DNA from: Bacteroidales bacterium | Lineage (GTDB): Bacteria > Bacteroidota > Bacteroidia > Bacteroidales > UBA6680 | Length of the DNA: 64,000 bases | Assembly (NCBI GenBank): GCA_025210735.1 | Contig: JAOARD010000041.1 | Span: 57,964 to 121,963 of the forward strand | Direction: 5' to 3' | Shown: in pieces, positions 8,395-18,456 of the stretch | Layout of the letters: each line of letters opens with the position of its first letter | Position numbering within the stretch: the first letter of the stretch is position 1 | Notes under the pieces: model-generated | Told to the model about the DNA's origin: nothing | Seen by the model: the letters and a program-made list of their open reading frames with translations, nothing else | Databases searched by the model: none | Position numbers and translations under genes: made by a program

Positions 8395-9747
8395 CTAATC
8401 ATTTACCCAGTCAGGTAATCTCTTTGGCTTAGGTCTTCTACCATAAAGAAAATCGTCTATTTTAAAGGCTACTCTTGCAAAATATCTGGAATTAGATATT
8501 CCATATCTGATGATATTATGCATTAAATTATCAGGATGCGAATACGGACAAACAGATACACATCTACCACAGTCGGTTCCGGCTATACACCAATATGTAA
8601 AACACTTTTCAGAGCTAATTTGCCAACGTAATGTTCCATTAATCATCTCTCTTTGGCTATTTTGTATAGCATTCCCGGGACATGTATCAGCACATTTTTT
8701 ACATATTGTACAGAAATCAATCACAGAATCGCCTCTGAATGGTTTATCTATATTTAGTGGCATTGATGTGGTAACAACTGCTACTCTTACTCTTGGTCCA
8801 AGTTTTGGTGTCATTAACAACCCCATTCTACCAACCTCTCCAAGTCCGGCATCACGAGCCACAAGTGGGCATACAACCTGATAGTTTCCATCAATATGCG
8901 TTCTGGCATCGTACCCCATTGATCGTATCCATTTAGCAATAAGGGTAGCTATTTTAGCACCCTCAAGGTATTGTTTAGAGGTTTCCATTATTGCTGTTAC
9001 TTTCGGAGCAGAATCTAACATCTTTTTATCCATCTCTACAGTAAATGCTATAGCATATTCATGGTTGTTTTCAATTATATCTCCGTATTCACTTCCTCTA
9101 CCTTTTACCGAATAGAGATGATATTTTTCCAGTTTTGTTATACCAACAGAGTGTGCTCCTAAATGTTTTGCCCAATTCTTTACAAATTGGGTATACTCAT
9201 TTTCATTAAATTTCTCATTTAAGGTCTTTACATCTCCTGTAACAGAATCGTGAAACATATCTATAACATCAAACAATACATCTGAAGCATTAAATCCAAA
9301 TTTACTATAGTATTTACTATCAGGACTCATAAGTCCTGGTTGTTTTCTAAACTCGTTATCAAGTTTAAGTATATCTTTTTTACTCCTATAGTAAACTTCA
9401 TACCGCTCTGTTCCTTCTTTCAGTTCTTTTCTGGAAAACATTATGTCTCTTTCGTCAATCTGAAACGATAAATTGTTATCTGATTTATCAACTATGTGTT
9501 TTGCGGGTATTATTAATAATAGCAGGAGTATTACTGGTAACAAGACAAGAATCAGGATTATATAATAATACTGATCTGCAATAAATACGGGAGTTATACA
9601 GTATATTAACAACACTGGAATCACCAGAAACAACAATCTTTTTGCAGCCGTTGGTTCATTTTCTTTGAATGATATTATTGATGATATAACCAGTAATACA
9701 GCTATTACAGCACCGAATACAGATGATAAAATTATAGTATAAGACAT
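8395..9747 (-). CDS. membrane-anchored RdhA-like (reductive dehalogenase family) iron-sulfur protein
   Basis: 450 residues. Three hydrophobic helices occupy residues 1-85. A soluble domain follows with GAHSVGITKLEKYHLY and the CPLVARDAGLGEVGRMGLLMTP stretch typical of the cobamide-binding region shared by RdhA and the epoxyqueuosine reductase QueG. Two [4Fe-4S] motifs come next: CTICKKCADTCP, and CIAGTDCGRCVSVCP preceded by a YW pair, the form typical of RdhA. There is no twin-arginine signal and no separate RdhB anchor; the N-terminal helices replace both, which would place the catalytic domain in the cytoplasm. Known RdhA enzymes remove halogens from organohalides using cobamide; whether this one does, or reduces another substrate, is unknown. 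Stands alone, with no regulator or maturation genes nearby. Confidence 0.78.
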   Translation of the reverse strand: MSYTIILSSVFGAVIAVLLVISSIISFKENEPTAAKRLLFLVIPVLLIYCITPVFIADQYYYIILILVLLPVILLLLLIIPAKHIVDKSDNNLSFQIDERDIMFSRKELKEGTERYEVYYRSKKDILKLDNEFRKQPGLMSPDSKYYSKFGFNASDVLFDVIDMFHDSVTGDVKTLNEKFNENEYTQFVKNWAKHLGAHSVGITKLEKYHLYSVKGRGSEYGDIIENNHEYAIAFTVEMDKKMLDSAPKVTAIMETSKQYLEGAKIATLIAKWIRSMGYDARTHIDGNYQVVCPLVARDAGLGEVGRMGLLMTPKLGPRVRVAVVTTSMPLNIDKPFRGDSVIDFCTICKKCADTCPGNAIQNSQREMINGTLRWQISSEKCFTYWCIAGTDCGRCVSVCPYSHPDNLMHNIIRYGISNSRYFARVAFKIDDFLYGRRPKPKRLPDWVND

Positions 9748-9943
9748 ATATCTAATATTGTTACTGCATAAATATATAGCCTAATAATATACTTAACCAA
9801 TTACATATGTACAAAATCACACGCAACAAATAAGATTTTGTTTATTTATTCACAGCAAGAAAACATGTATAACATAAAAACAGAGCTATGTTAACATCCC
9901 TTTTAAGTATATATTACAATAGAAAAGATTCTTTTAATTATTT

Positions 9944-12169
9944 TTAATTAGGGCTTTCTGTATACAGTATAATAATAGTCATACAGTCTACCAGACCAGA
10001 AACTGCTGCATTTTCTGGTGTAACAAACACAATATGTGTTTTCGGATCTATATCTGTATTTGTTCCACTAATAAATCCTGATTCAACAATATCTGTACCT
10101 GACATTTGAGCTGTGCTTTCATTAAAGAAAGCAGTTCCAGAATCACCAAGTTTATTATAAGCTCTTTTTTCTATAGTAAACTTAAGTGATGGTGACATAC
10201 TTCCTATTGCATATACACTAACCTCTTTTACTGTTATTCTGCTACTCCTTGGAGTCCGCCATAATGGTACAACCTCACCATTCCAATTACCATCAAATGC
10301 AATTGTAAACGATAACTGTTTTACTATTGGCTGATCTGCTGGAGGAGACAATTGCTCCATTACATATTTTCTGTTAACAGCATCTGATGATTGACTGGCC
10401 GGAGCAACATCAGCTACATTAGTAATCTTATTAAATCCTGCACTATTATCTATTGTCAGTGTAGTTGCTAATGTTTCTGTACCACTTTCTTGAATAGCAA
10501 CCCATGTTGTTCCGTTATAATAGTATAATTTGGCATCTGTGGTATTATAAAAAACATCTCCTGCCTGGCCACCTGATGGCAAACTACTTCCTGTTTGCGT
10601 TGTTCCGGACGCCTCAACAACTTTATCGTCAACATATTTTTTTGTTGCTGCATCGCTATTATCAGAAGGAACTCCAAGGTTTGTTATCTGGTTTCCTTTA
10701 GCATCATTACTTATTGATAACATCTCTGATAATTGTAACACATTTGACCTTAATGGTAACCACATATCTCCATTATAAAAATATAATAAAGCATCATTTG
10801 TATTAAAGTATAGGTCTCCACTCTCCCCTGCTGCCGGATTAGTCCCTGTATATATATCACTTCTGCGATCCTCCACTTCATCATCAATATATTTTTTTGT
10901 TGCCGCATCATTTGAGGATGATGGTGCACCAAGGTTAGTAATTGTTTGAGATCCTGCATTAGAATTTGCAGATAATATATTATCAAGTGTATTTGCACTA
11001 ACATTTATTGATTGCCATCTTGTTCCGTTATAGTAGTACAAAAGATTATCAGCAGTATTAAGATAGATATCGCCCACATCACCTGATGATGGTAATGTTC
11101 CGGCATCTACACTTCCTATATAATCGTTTATTCTTTTATCAACATATGCTCGCGTAACACCATCCTGATCATCAACAGGATCTTTAACATCTGTAATATT
11201 CTCTGATCCTGCACTAGGGTTATCTGACAACATTGACTTTAGAGACAAAGCACTGGCTCCAATAGGCAACCATTCCAGACCATTCCAATAATATAATCTC
11301 TTATCGGTTGTATTCATGTATACATAACCCAGTGTAGGGCTCCCCGGATGTTGATCTGAGGTATATGTAGCACTTCCGGAGAACTCTATTTTTGTATCAA
11401 CATATTTCTTTGTAGCAGCATCGGTATCTTCAACAGGTTCAGCAAGGTTTGTGATTTTATTATCTCCTGCGCTATTATCTGATGCAAGCATATCACTGAA
11501 AATAGTTCCAAAAAGTTCAGAATCGGTAGCAGCCAATAGTTTCCAACTGGTTCCGTTAAATGAATATATTTTATTATCTGTTGAGTTATAATATATCTGC
11601 CCCTCCACAGCGTCTAACGGAGCAAACGGACTCACAGGTATACCACCTACCATCTCTGTTATCTGAATTTTAGTAACAAAGTCTTGCAAATCAGGAATAT
11701 TCTCAAGTGCATAGTAGTCGCCATATAGAAATGTGTTTGCAATATTTGCGTAATTAGCAAAAGGAACAGCTAGAATTTTGTTAAATCTTAGTACTTTATC
11801 ATTAACCAAAACCTCAAGAAAATATGGTCCATCCGCCCAATCTATATCTGACAATTTTCCTGTTGCAGATGTACCTCCACCAATCTCAATATCAATTAAT
11901 CCGTACGCATTAGTAACCAGATTATGTTCTTCTTTAAATACAGGTACACTACCTTCTGTTTTATGGTATATATATATAGATAAGTTTACGTCCTTGTTTG
12001 ATATAACCAACCCATCATCATCTCTAAGTATTGCCTGATATGAAAATGTGCTCTCAACAGTATTATTTTCAGACCGCTGTGAATAAACATTACAAAAGAG
12101 GGTAACAAAAACTGCTACTATCATCAATTTGATATTGTTGGATTTTATATAAAAAATTTTCTTACACAT
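9944..12169 (-). CDS. secreted phage-tail-fibre-like repeat protein, paralogue C (last gene of operon)
   Basis: 741 residues. Signal peptide (IMVAVF-type hydrophobic core, cleavage near YSQ). An N-terminal Bacteroidota domain (about 40-145: FSYQAILRDDDG, VTNAYGLIDIEIGGG, WADGPYFLEVLV, AVPFANYA) precedes four full tandem units of about 85 residues and a half unit. Each unit begins LSxNxxAGxxxITNLxxP, continues DAATKKYVD and ends GDxYxNTxDxxLYYYNGxxW. ITN...DAATKKYVD is the classic repeat of phage tail fibres. The C-terminal 120 residues (FTIAFDGNWNGEVVPLWRTPRS, IVFVTP) are shared with the two paralogues at 12187 and 18457. No T9SS sorting domain. Probably a trimeric or fibrous extracellular adhesin; function inferred. 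Confidence 0.75.
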   Translation of the reverse strand: MCKKIFYIKSNNIKLMIVAVFVTLFCNVYSQRSENNTVESTFSYQAILRDDDGLVISNKDVNLSIYIYHKTEGSVPVFKEEHNLVTNAYGLIDIEIGGGTSATGKLSDIDWADGPYFLEVLVNDKVLRFNKILAVPFANYANIANTFLYGDYYALENIPDLQDFVTKIQITEMVGGIPVSPFAPLDAVEGQIYYNSTDNKIYSFNGTSWKLLAATDSELFGTIFSDMLASDNSAGDNKITNLAEPVEDTDAATKKYVDTKIEFSGSATYTSDQHPGSPTLGYVYMNTTDKRLYYWNGLEWLPIGASALSLKSMLSDNPSAGSENITDVKDPVDDQDGVTRAYVDKRINDYIGSVDAGTLPSSGDVGDIYLNTADNLLYYYNGTRWQSINVSANTLDNILSANSNAGSQTITNLGAPSSSNDAATKKYIDDEVEDRRSDIYTGTNPAAGESGDLYFNTNDALLYFYNGDMWLPLRSNVLQLSEMLSISNDAKGNQITNLGVPSDNSDAATKKYVDDKVVEASGTTQTGSSLPSGGQAGDVFYNTTDAKLYYYNGTTWVAIQESGTETLATTLTIDNSAGFNKITNVADVAPASQSSDAVNRKYVMEQLSPPADQPIVKQLSFTIAFDGNWNGEVVPLWRTPRSSRITVKEVSVYAIGSMSPSLKFTIEKRAYNKLGDSGTAFFNESTAQMSGTDIVESGFISGTNTDIDPKTHIVFVTPENAAVSGLVDCMTIIILYTESPN

Positions 12170-12186
12170 AACATATAGTCATTTAA

Positions 12187-14394
12187 TTATTCCTGATAGT
12201 ATACTACTATCTTTATTGAGTTAACTGTTTCCACAACACCAGCATCTGCAGAAGTTACAAACACTATATGCGATTTCATTGGAATATTAATATTAGCTCC
12301 GCTATTAAAACTTCTTATTCTGTTTCCTTCAGATGTAGCCTGCTGGTCTGTAAAAATTTTTGTTCCAGATGCTCCTAACTGATCATTTGCACGAATCTCC
12401 AGACTAAAATTAATCTGGGCATTTGAGGGACCTACAGCATATGCTCTCACTTCAGTTATTGATATAGTTTTGTCATGTGCCGTTCTCCACAGATGAACCA
12501 TTTCATTGCTCCAGTTACCATCAAAACCTACAGTAAAAACCTTCTCTTTAAAATATACTTGTGTTCCTCCTTTCAAGGCATCAACATATCCTTTTGTAAT
12601 TGCATCCTGATTACTATTAGGGTTTGCAACACCAGTTATTCTATTTCCTCCAGCACTATTGTTATTACTTAATACTGTACTTAACAACAACGAACTATTT
12701 GACTCAATTGACAACCACTGCTCTGAATTATAATAATACAACTTATTATCACTTGTATTAAAAAACAGTTCTCCAGACGAACCACTATCCGGCAAAACAT
12801 TACCAGAAGCAGTTGTTGCGGTAGTTCCATCTATTTTTGTATTTACATACCCTACATTCGCAGCATCACTATCATTTATCGGATCTGCCAATGAGGTTAT
12901 TTTATTACCTCCGGCATCGTTATCGTTGGTAACGATATCGCCAAATATCAATGATTCAGAGTTTAATTTAATCCAATCTGTTCCGTTATAATAATAGAGG
13001 CTTCTGTCTGTGGTATTAAAGTATATCTCTCCCAGTAAGGCATCAGCAGGATGAGAGTCTGAAGTTTCCATCTCCTGCGGTGCTGTTGATATAACGTTGT
13101 CAACATCTGTTTTTCTTACTGCATCATTTTCTTCTGAAGGAGCTCCAAGATTAGATATCTTATTTGTCTGCGCATCTGAATTATCAGATAACAGAGAACT
13201 CAATAGCACTGTATTTCCTCCCATTTTTATCCAGTCTGTTCCGTCAAAATAGTACAATAATTTATCGGTTGTTTTATAATATATATCACCAATACCCGGA
13301 TCCTCAGGAGGAGTACTTCCTACGGGAGTACTATTATCTATTGCCGATATTGCGTTATCTGTATATCGTTTATTTGCAGCATCATTATCATCAACCGGGT
13401 TAGGCAGGTCTTTTATATAATGGTCTCCGGCACTTGAGCTCACAACTAACATATTTTTAAATATCTGTCCACTCATACCCACAGGTAACCATTCTGTACC
13501 ATTCCAATAATATAATCTGTTATCAATACTATTCATATACACAAATCCCAGTGATGGAGACTCGGGTTCTGTATTTGATATATAAGTCGCACTTGATGAA
13601 AAAGCAACTTTATCATCTACATACTTTTTTGTTGCTGCATCCTGTGAATCCTCCGGAACATTCAGCTCCGATATTTTATTATTTCCAGCGCTTGAATTCT
13701 CAGACAACAACTCACTAAACTGTTTGCTAAATATCTCACCACTACTTGCCTCAATAGGCTTCCATACTGATCCGTCAAATGAGAATACAGTACCTGTATT
13801 TGAGTTATAATATACCTGACCTGTAAGGCTTCCGGCCGGTGGTTGATCAGATACCGGTATATTAGCCATCATATTTTCTACATCTGGTTTTGTAACAAAT
13901 GTTTTCAAATCAAGAGGGTTCTGAAGGTTATTGTAATCACCTTTTATGAATTTTCTGGCAACAGCTGCATATACAGAAATTGGCACAGATAGTATTTTAC
14001 TTGTTCCTAATGTTCTGCCCCCAACAGCAACCTCAATAAAATATGGACCATCAGACCAATCTATATTATCAATTCCTATACCTTCATTTGCATTTCCGAT
14101 AAGAATATCTATTAAACCAAATCTATTTGTTTTAACATTATGATTCTCTGTATATAAGATCTCCCCGCTACTTGTTTTTTCGCGTATATATATTGTTATT
14201 GCAACATCGGTATTAGCCATAACCATTCCTTGGTTATCTCTAAGAACTGCCTGATATGAGAATACAGATTCCAGTCCGCTACTCTTTATTGCTTTGTTAT
14301 TAACTCTGGTTTGTGAATGTGCACAAACTGTTAATAGCATAAATAACAGGTACATTACAAAAAGTGTTCTTATATTTCTTCCTAACCTTATCAT
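12187..14394 (-). CDS. secreted phage-tail-fibre-like repeat protein, paralogue B
   Basis: 735 residues with the same plan as its neighbour: signal peptide (LFVMYLLFMLLTVCAHSQ), the FSYQAVLRDNQG N-terminal domain ending in SVPISVYAAVA, four units of about 87 residues (DAATKKYVDDKV, DAANKRYTDNAI, DAVRKTDVDNVI, DAANVGYVNTKI, each followed by an LYYxNGTxW half) plus a last half unit, then the conserved C-terminal domain (KVFTVGFDGNWSNEMVHLWRTAHD ... HIVFVTSADAG). It lies 17 bp before the next gene and 23 bp after the previous one on the same strand, so it is translated from the same transcript. The units have diverged within the protein, so this is an old repeat rather than a recent expansion. 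Confidence 0.75.
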   Translation of the reverse strand: MIRLGRNIRTLFVMYLLFMLLTVCAHSQTRVNNKAIKSSGLESVFSYQAVLRDNQGMVMANTDVAITIYIREKTSSGEILYTENHNVKTNRFGLIDILIGNANEGIGIDNIDWSDGPYFIEVAVGGRTLGTSKILSVPISVYAAVARKFIKGDYNNLQNPLDLKTFVTKPDVENMMANIPVSDQPPAGSLTGQVYYNSNTGTVFSFDGSVWKPIEASSGEIFSKQFSELLSENSSAGNNKISELNVPEDSQDAATKKYVDDKVAFSSSATYISNTEPESPSLGFVYMNSIDNRLYYWNGTEWLPVGMSGQIFKNMLVVSSSAGDHYIKDLPNPVDDNDAANKRYTDNAISAIDNSTPVGSTPPEDPGIGDIYYKTTDKLLYYFDGTDWIKMGGNTVLLSSLLSDNSDAQTNKISNLGAPSEENDAVRKTDVDNVISTAPQEMETSDSHPADALLGEIYFNTTDRSLYYYNGTDWIKLNSESLIFGDIVTNDNDAGGNKITSLADPINDSDAANVGYVNTKIDGTTATTASGNVLPDSGSSGELFFNTSDNKLYYYNSEQWLSIESNSSLLLSTVLSNNNSAGGNRITGVANPNSNQDAITKGYVDALKGGTQVYFKEKVFTVGFDGNWSNEMVHLWRTAHDKTISITEVRAYAVGPSNAQINFSLEIRANDQLGASGTKIFTDQQATSEGNRIRSFNSGANINIPMKSHIVFVTSADAGVVETVNSIKIVVYYQE

Positions 14395-14417
14395 GTTACT
14401 CTGTTTTTCTAGTTTTA

Positions 14418-17400
14418 TTACTTCCCAACAATAATTATACGTCTCGAATTCTCATCAACTGTTATTATCTGGCTTATCTTTACTGATGTATAATCTGTAT
14501 TATCTGTTGCAACAACCTTTACTTTCCATTTCTCACCTTCACTAATCTCTGAGGGCTGAATTATACTTAATCCGTTATTAAACATAGAACTAACCTGTTC
14601 TTGCGTAATACTTCTTTTCAGAATAAGAAACTCATCTATTTCGCCTTTATAATAGGTCTCTACTGTATTTCCTGATTCTACATATTTATGTTTACCCATT
14701 AGTATGTTATAATCAGATATCATTGTACTCCCTGATACTGTTGTTCTTAATTCAGTTAACTCAGTACCATTAAGGTAAACCCGGTACTCACTTCCCGATT
14801 TAGATATAATCAGGTGATTCCAGTTATCATTATATCCTGTTGATGACATCTTTGTAATAACCGTAGCATCAGAAGATCCTTTGCACATAAACTTTAATCG
14901 CTTATCAGGCATTAATAATATCTGTCCTGCTCTTACATCGCCTGAGCTATTGTCATTTCTGAAATTACGTAGATTGATTAGTGCTGATTCATTCTGCTGT
15001 CCATTAGGTTTAAACCTTACACTAATTGTATAATTCTGATTAAAAAATGTTCCAAGAGGCAATGGAAATTCTATAAAATCATCAACCCCATTAAAATTAA
15101 CACCTCCCTTTTTATAGGACTCAACAATATAATCCGGTCCATCTGATTGACCTGTAGCTCCTACATAGTTGTTATCAGAATAGTCTTTATATGTTCCGCC
15201 ATCAAATGGTATATTTACAAGAACTATTGATTGCTCTCCAGAACCATTATCAACTAACCAATTATGAATTAACCTTGCATCAGTTGGCAACATTCCTACA
15301 GGTATTGCTTGTAAAGGAGATGATGATGGCGAATTTTCTGCTCCATTATTTATATTTACGCTCTGTAAGACCAGATCGTCTGATACAGTTAAAGAGAGAG
15401 AGCGTTGTGTTACACCACCTTCCGAGGTATAACTTTTCAACATATAGGAGTATACTCCCGTACCTGAAGGTGCTGTTGTTGTAAGTGTAGTAGTTCCTGT
15501 TACATCCTGCATTAATGATCCGTCAATCCATATCTCATCTTTATCAGAACCGGTTACTGACCAGTCAAACTGTATACTACCAGAAGGCTGTATTCTTTCA
15601 TGATCAAGGGTAAATGATAAGATTCTTGCTAATGAAACATTTCCAGCAATTGTTGAGTATCCGTTAAGCGGCATATATGCAAACCTGGCATCAGGTATCA
15701 TCCCCGGAAGAGGTACAATCCAGTTACCCAACTCAGGATTAAAGACATAATCACTCAGACCACTCTGCCCTCCTTGTCCGTAATTTACCTCAACATCTAC
15801 CTGCTCACTTGCAATACTCTTAGCTCCTATTATTGAGTAGTAAGTTGTATTAGACAGAAGGATCGCTGCATTTGATCCCTCCTGCGGATTTCCGTTATTT
15901 ATCCACTCTGTATTTTTTCCGAACCATAACTTATTTTCAGTTGCATTAAATGCTACTTTTCCTATATCGTTTGCAACAAACTGATATCCCTCGCCTGTAA
16001 CTTGCGATACAACCTCTCCACTACCATTATTATTATGGAAATACTGAAAATTATCAAATGCTCCACTAATTTGTTGCGATCCCGGATAACTATAACTTAA
16101 CTCCATATCTACTGATCCTACTCCTTGATAAAATCTCTTTGAATCAGAAATATCATTATTTGTTTTATATTCCCAATAAACCTTATCTGTTATTAATGCA
16201 CTGGATCTACCACTACCTGTAATAGTGTTAGCTGTGTACCGGAGATTTCCTTTTGTTAACTTAAACTCTGAATATGTATTATTAACATCAATAACAGGAA
16301 AGTTTCGTGTAGGACTGTCTAACATCTGATCTATATATTTATCTCCATCCTTACTCCAATTACCCACTGCTTGCCAGTTGTTCTGATTGCCGGACATATC
16401 ATGACCTATGTTTATCTGATCAGAGAATGTAAGGTAATATCCATTAGTTCCATACTGACCATCGTAGCTCTTTGGTGCCCATCTACCATCTTTATTCTCC
16501 CCAAACATACCTCTGTCAACAACTAAACCATCAACAAAATGTATCTCCGAAATATAGTAATCACTCTCTCTTCCAACCATTGGAGCATCACCTGCACTAT
16601 TTAATACAGCTCCAATACTATGTCCTGTTGCCGTATTAAAGTTTGACTCTGCATTCTCTGTTGGATAGTCATTTAAGATCATAACCGGAGCCTTTGTGTT
16701 ATTTATATAATACTCTAACCTCCTGTTCTGATCAGTCTGCTCAGAGTCATATACTATAACAACATGTTGCCATTCATTCAATCTGGTAAAAAGGTTATTT
16801 GCCCCAAGATTTGTCGGACGGCCTTTCCCCTCTTTAGGGTCTATTATATATATATTCCCTTCTGCATCAATAAATATATATAGTGACTCTGATCCTGTTA
16901 TTATACTTGAAAACAGAGACATTGATTTATCCTTCTTTAGTAGTTTTATCCAGAAGCTAAGGGTCCATTTTTTTCTGTTCCCATCAGTATCCGGTGTATA
17001 TTTAAGATATTTTATATCAGCACCGGAACGTTCTATATTATCAAATCTTAATGAATATGGTACCATATAGAATGGTCTCACATTTATATAAAAAGTCTCT
17101 TCTGTTACTTCTCCATCCGGATTTGTAGCTCTTACAACATATGTATAAACTCCGGAACCAGTAGGTGGAGTTATACTGTACGGTTCACTATTCGTTACAT
17201 CTACAGCCGGATTATAATTCTGATCGTCGGGACTATATATCTCAACCCTGTCAGCATCATCAATATCCCATGTTACAGTTGCATCATCTCCCGATTCAAC
17301 CACAAGCGGATTAACAGATATATCGTTAACTGTTGCCGGAGCATACGCTGTAAGTATATCCAGTGTTCTTTCTGACGAAACGTTTGTTGCTGATTTTGCA

Positions 17401-18452
17401 ACCAATCTAACTGAATTAATTCCGGATTCAGAGAACGTTACAGTATGGCTACTCTGTCCAGTAACATTAACTGGTTGATCATCCCCAATATATAATAACA
17501 TATTTGTTGCATCAGTCACATCCCATTTAATCTCTACAGGCTGTCCGGTTATTGGTTGAGCTGGCTCTGAAGTTATAGATGATATAACTGGTCCACTTGG
17601 ACTCGCACCAGCTACATTTCCAATATTAATCCATGAAAACATTGTATCATCTTCCTTATTAATTGCATTACCTCCTGCGCCACCATAACCGGCAGTTTTA
17701 CAACCTGCACTTCCAAGATTACCACCACAACCACCATTTCCGGCCCATCCTCGTTTATAACAATATGTTGGATTTCCACCTCTACCTCCGGTGTATTTTG
17801 TTCCATCTGCCGCAAGCTTATATCCACCATACAACGGACTTTTTCCTCTGTCTCCTCTAATTCCGGCAGGAACACCAGCACCACCACCACCAGCACCGGC
17901 ACTGGCATATTTACCAAGACCACCGCCGCCGCCGCCGCCACCACCGCCGGCAATCAGACCATGATTATCTATTATTATTGTACCATCACCGCTCATACCT
18001 ATTGCAGGACCTCCCGCATATCCGTTAGAGTGGGTATTTCCATAACGATAGTCTCCACAATTAGATCTGGCTCCATTTCCTCCTCTACCAATTATCTCTC
18101 CATGATTCTCTATTGTCACCTTTTCAGGAAAACGTACATCTCTGATATTTAACGAGGGTGTTGATGTTGATTCAGATCCTATTACTGTACCGGCAGGTAT
18201 AATGATTCTTACAGGTGTAATTCCGTCCCAACCACTATTTATCAGAAAATTCCTTACATCAAAACTATAATAAGTCTTAACCTCTAAAGTAATAACAAAT
18301 TCCTGAGGATCAGGAGGTGTCATTCCCGGAGCTTCTGTGCTTGCATTTGGGGTGTTTATTTCTCCTGCGGCAAATGTATATGTACTGTACACAAATAGCA
18401 GACAAACAAACACTCTTATATTATATAACCAATTCATAATCATACTTTTCAT
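14418..18452 (-). CDS. giant secreted chimera: polyglycine adhesin tip, Ig-like, LamG and phage-tail SPRY-like modules
   Basis: 1344 residues. Signal peptide (FVCLLFVYSTYTFA). Residues about 111-270 are glycine rich, alternating short strands (VTIENHGEIIGRGGNG, IIIDNHGLIAGG) with polyglycine, including ten consecutive Gly. This is the pattern of T-even phage gp38-type receptor-binding adhesins. Two Ig/PKD-like domains follow (about 285-460), then a LamG-like domain (about 464-625). A block at about 625-915 has HFVDG, FGENKDGRWAPKSYDG, YGTNGYYLTFSD, DSPTRNF and an SPRY-like part (LWFGKNTEW, NPQEGSNA), the signature of tail proteins of marine phages. Another Ig-like domain and a second LamG (about 1050-1270) end the protein. 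No T9SS domain. Four bases separate it from the upstream gene. Probable receptor-binding component of the operon product; inferred. Confidence 0.72.
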   Translation of the reverse strand: MKSMIMNWLYNIRVFVCLLFVYSTYTFAAGEINTPNASTEAPGMTPPDPQEFVITLEVKTYYSFDVRNFLINSGWDGITPVRIIIPAGTVIGSESTSTPSLNIRDVRFPEKVTIENHGEIIGRGGNGARSNCGDYRYGNTHSNGYAGGPAIGMSGDGTIIIDNHGLIAGGGGGGGGGGLGKYASAGAGGGGAGVPAGIRGDRGKSPLYGGYKLAADGTKYTGGRGGNPTYCYKRGWAGNGGCGGNLGSAGCKTAGYGGAGGNAINKEDDTMFSWINIGNVAGASPSGPVISSITSEPAQPITGQPVEIKWDVTDATNMLLYIGDDQPVNVTGQSSHTVTFSESGINSVRLVAKSATNVSSERTLDILTAYAPATVNDISVNPLVVESGDDATVTWDIDDADRVEIYSPDDQNYNPAVDVTNSEPYSITPPTGSGVYTYVVRATNPDGEVTEETFYINVRPFYMVPYSLRFDNIERSGADIKYLKYTPDTDGNRKKWTLSFWIKLLKKDKSMSLFSSIITGSESLYIFIDAEGNIYIIDPKEGKGRPTNLGANNLFTRLNEWQHVVIVYDSEQTDQNRRLEYYINNTKAPVMILNDYPTENAESNFNTATGHSIGAVLNSAGDAPMVGRESDYYISEIHFVDGLVVDRGMFGENKDGRWAPKSYDGQYGTNGYYLTFSDQINIGHDMSGNQNNWQAVGNWSKDGDKYIDQMLDSPTRNFPVIDVNNTYSEFKLTKGNLRYTANTITGSGRSSALITDKVYWEYKTNNDISDSKRFYQGVGSVDMELSYSYPGSQQISGAFDNFQYFHNNNGSGEVVSQVTGEGYQFVANDIGKVAFNATENKLWFGKNTEWINNGNPQEGSNAAILLSNTTYYSIIGAKSIASEQVDVEVNYGQGGQSGLSDYVFNPELGNWIVPLPGMIPDARFAYMPLNGYSTIAGNVSLARILSFTLDHERIQPSGSIQFDWSVTGSDKDEIWIDGSLMQDVTGTTTLTTTAPSGTGVYSYMLKSYTSEGGVTQRSLSLTVSDDLVLQSVNINNGAENSPSSSPLQAIPVGMLPTDARLIHNWLVDNGSGEQSIVLVNIPFDGGTYKDYSDNNYVGATGQSDGPDYIVESYKKGGVNFNGVDDFIEFPLPLGTFFNQNYTISVRFKPNGQQNESALINLRNFRNDNSSGDVRAGQILLMPDKRLKFMCKGSSDATVITKMSSTGYNDNWNHLIISKSGSEYRVYLNGTELTELRTTVSGSTMISDYNILMGKHKYVESGNTVETYYKGEIDEFLILKRSITQEQVSSMFNNGLSIIQPSEISEGEKWKVKVVATDNTDYTSVKISQIITVDENSRRIIIVGK

Positions 18453-18456
18453 TTAT

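Noticed and set aside
10468..11004. Short minus-strand frames inside the repeat protein gene
   Set aside because: They recur with the period of the tandem units and are frame-shifted shadows of them.
17612..17953. 113-residue Val/Ala/Pro-rich minus-strand frame
   Set aside because: It is the shadow of the glycine-codon run of the 1344-residue protein in another frame.
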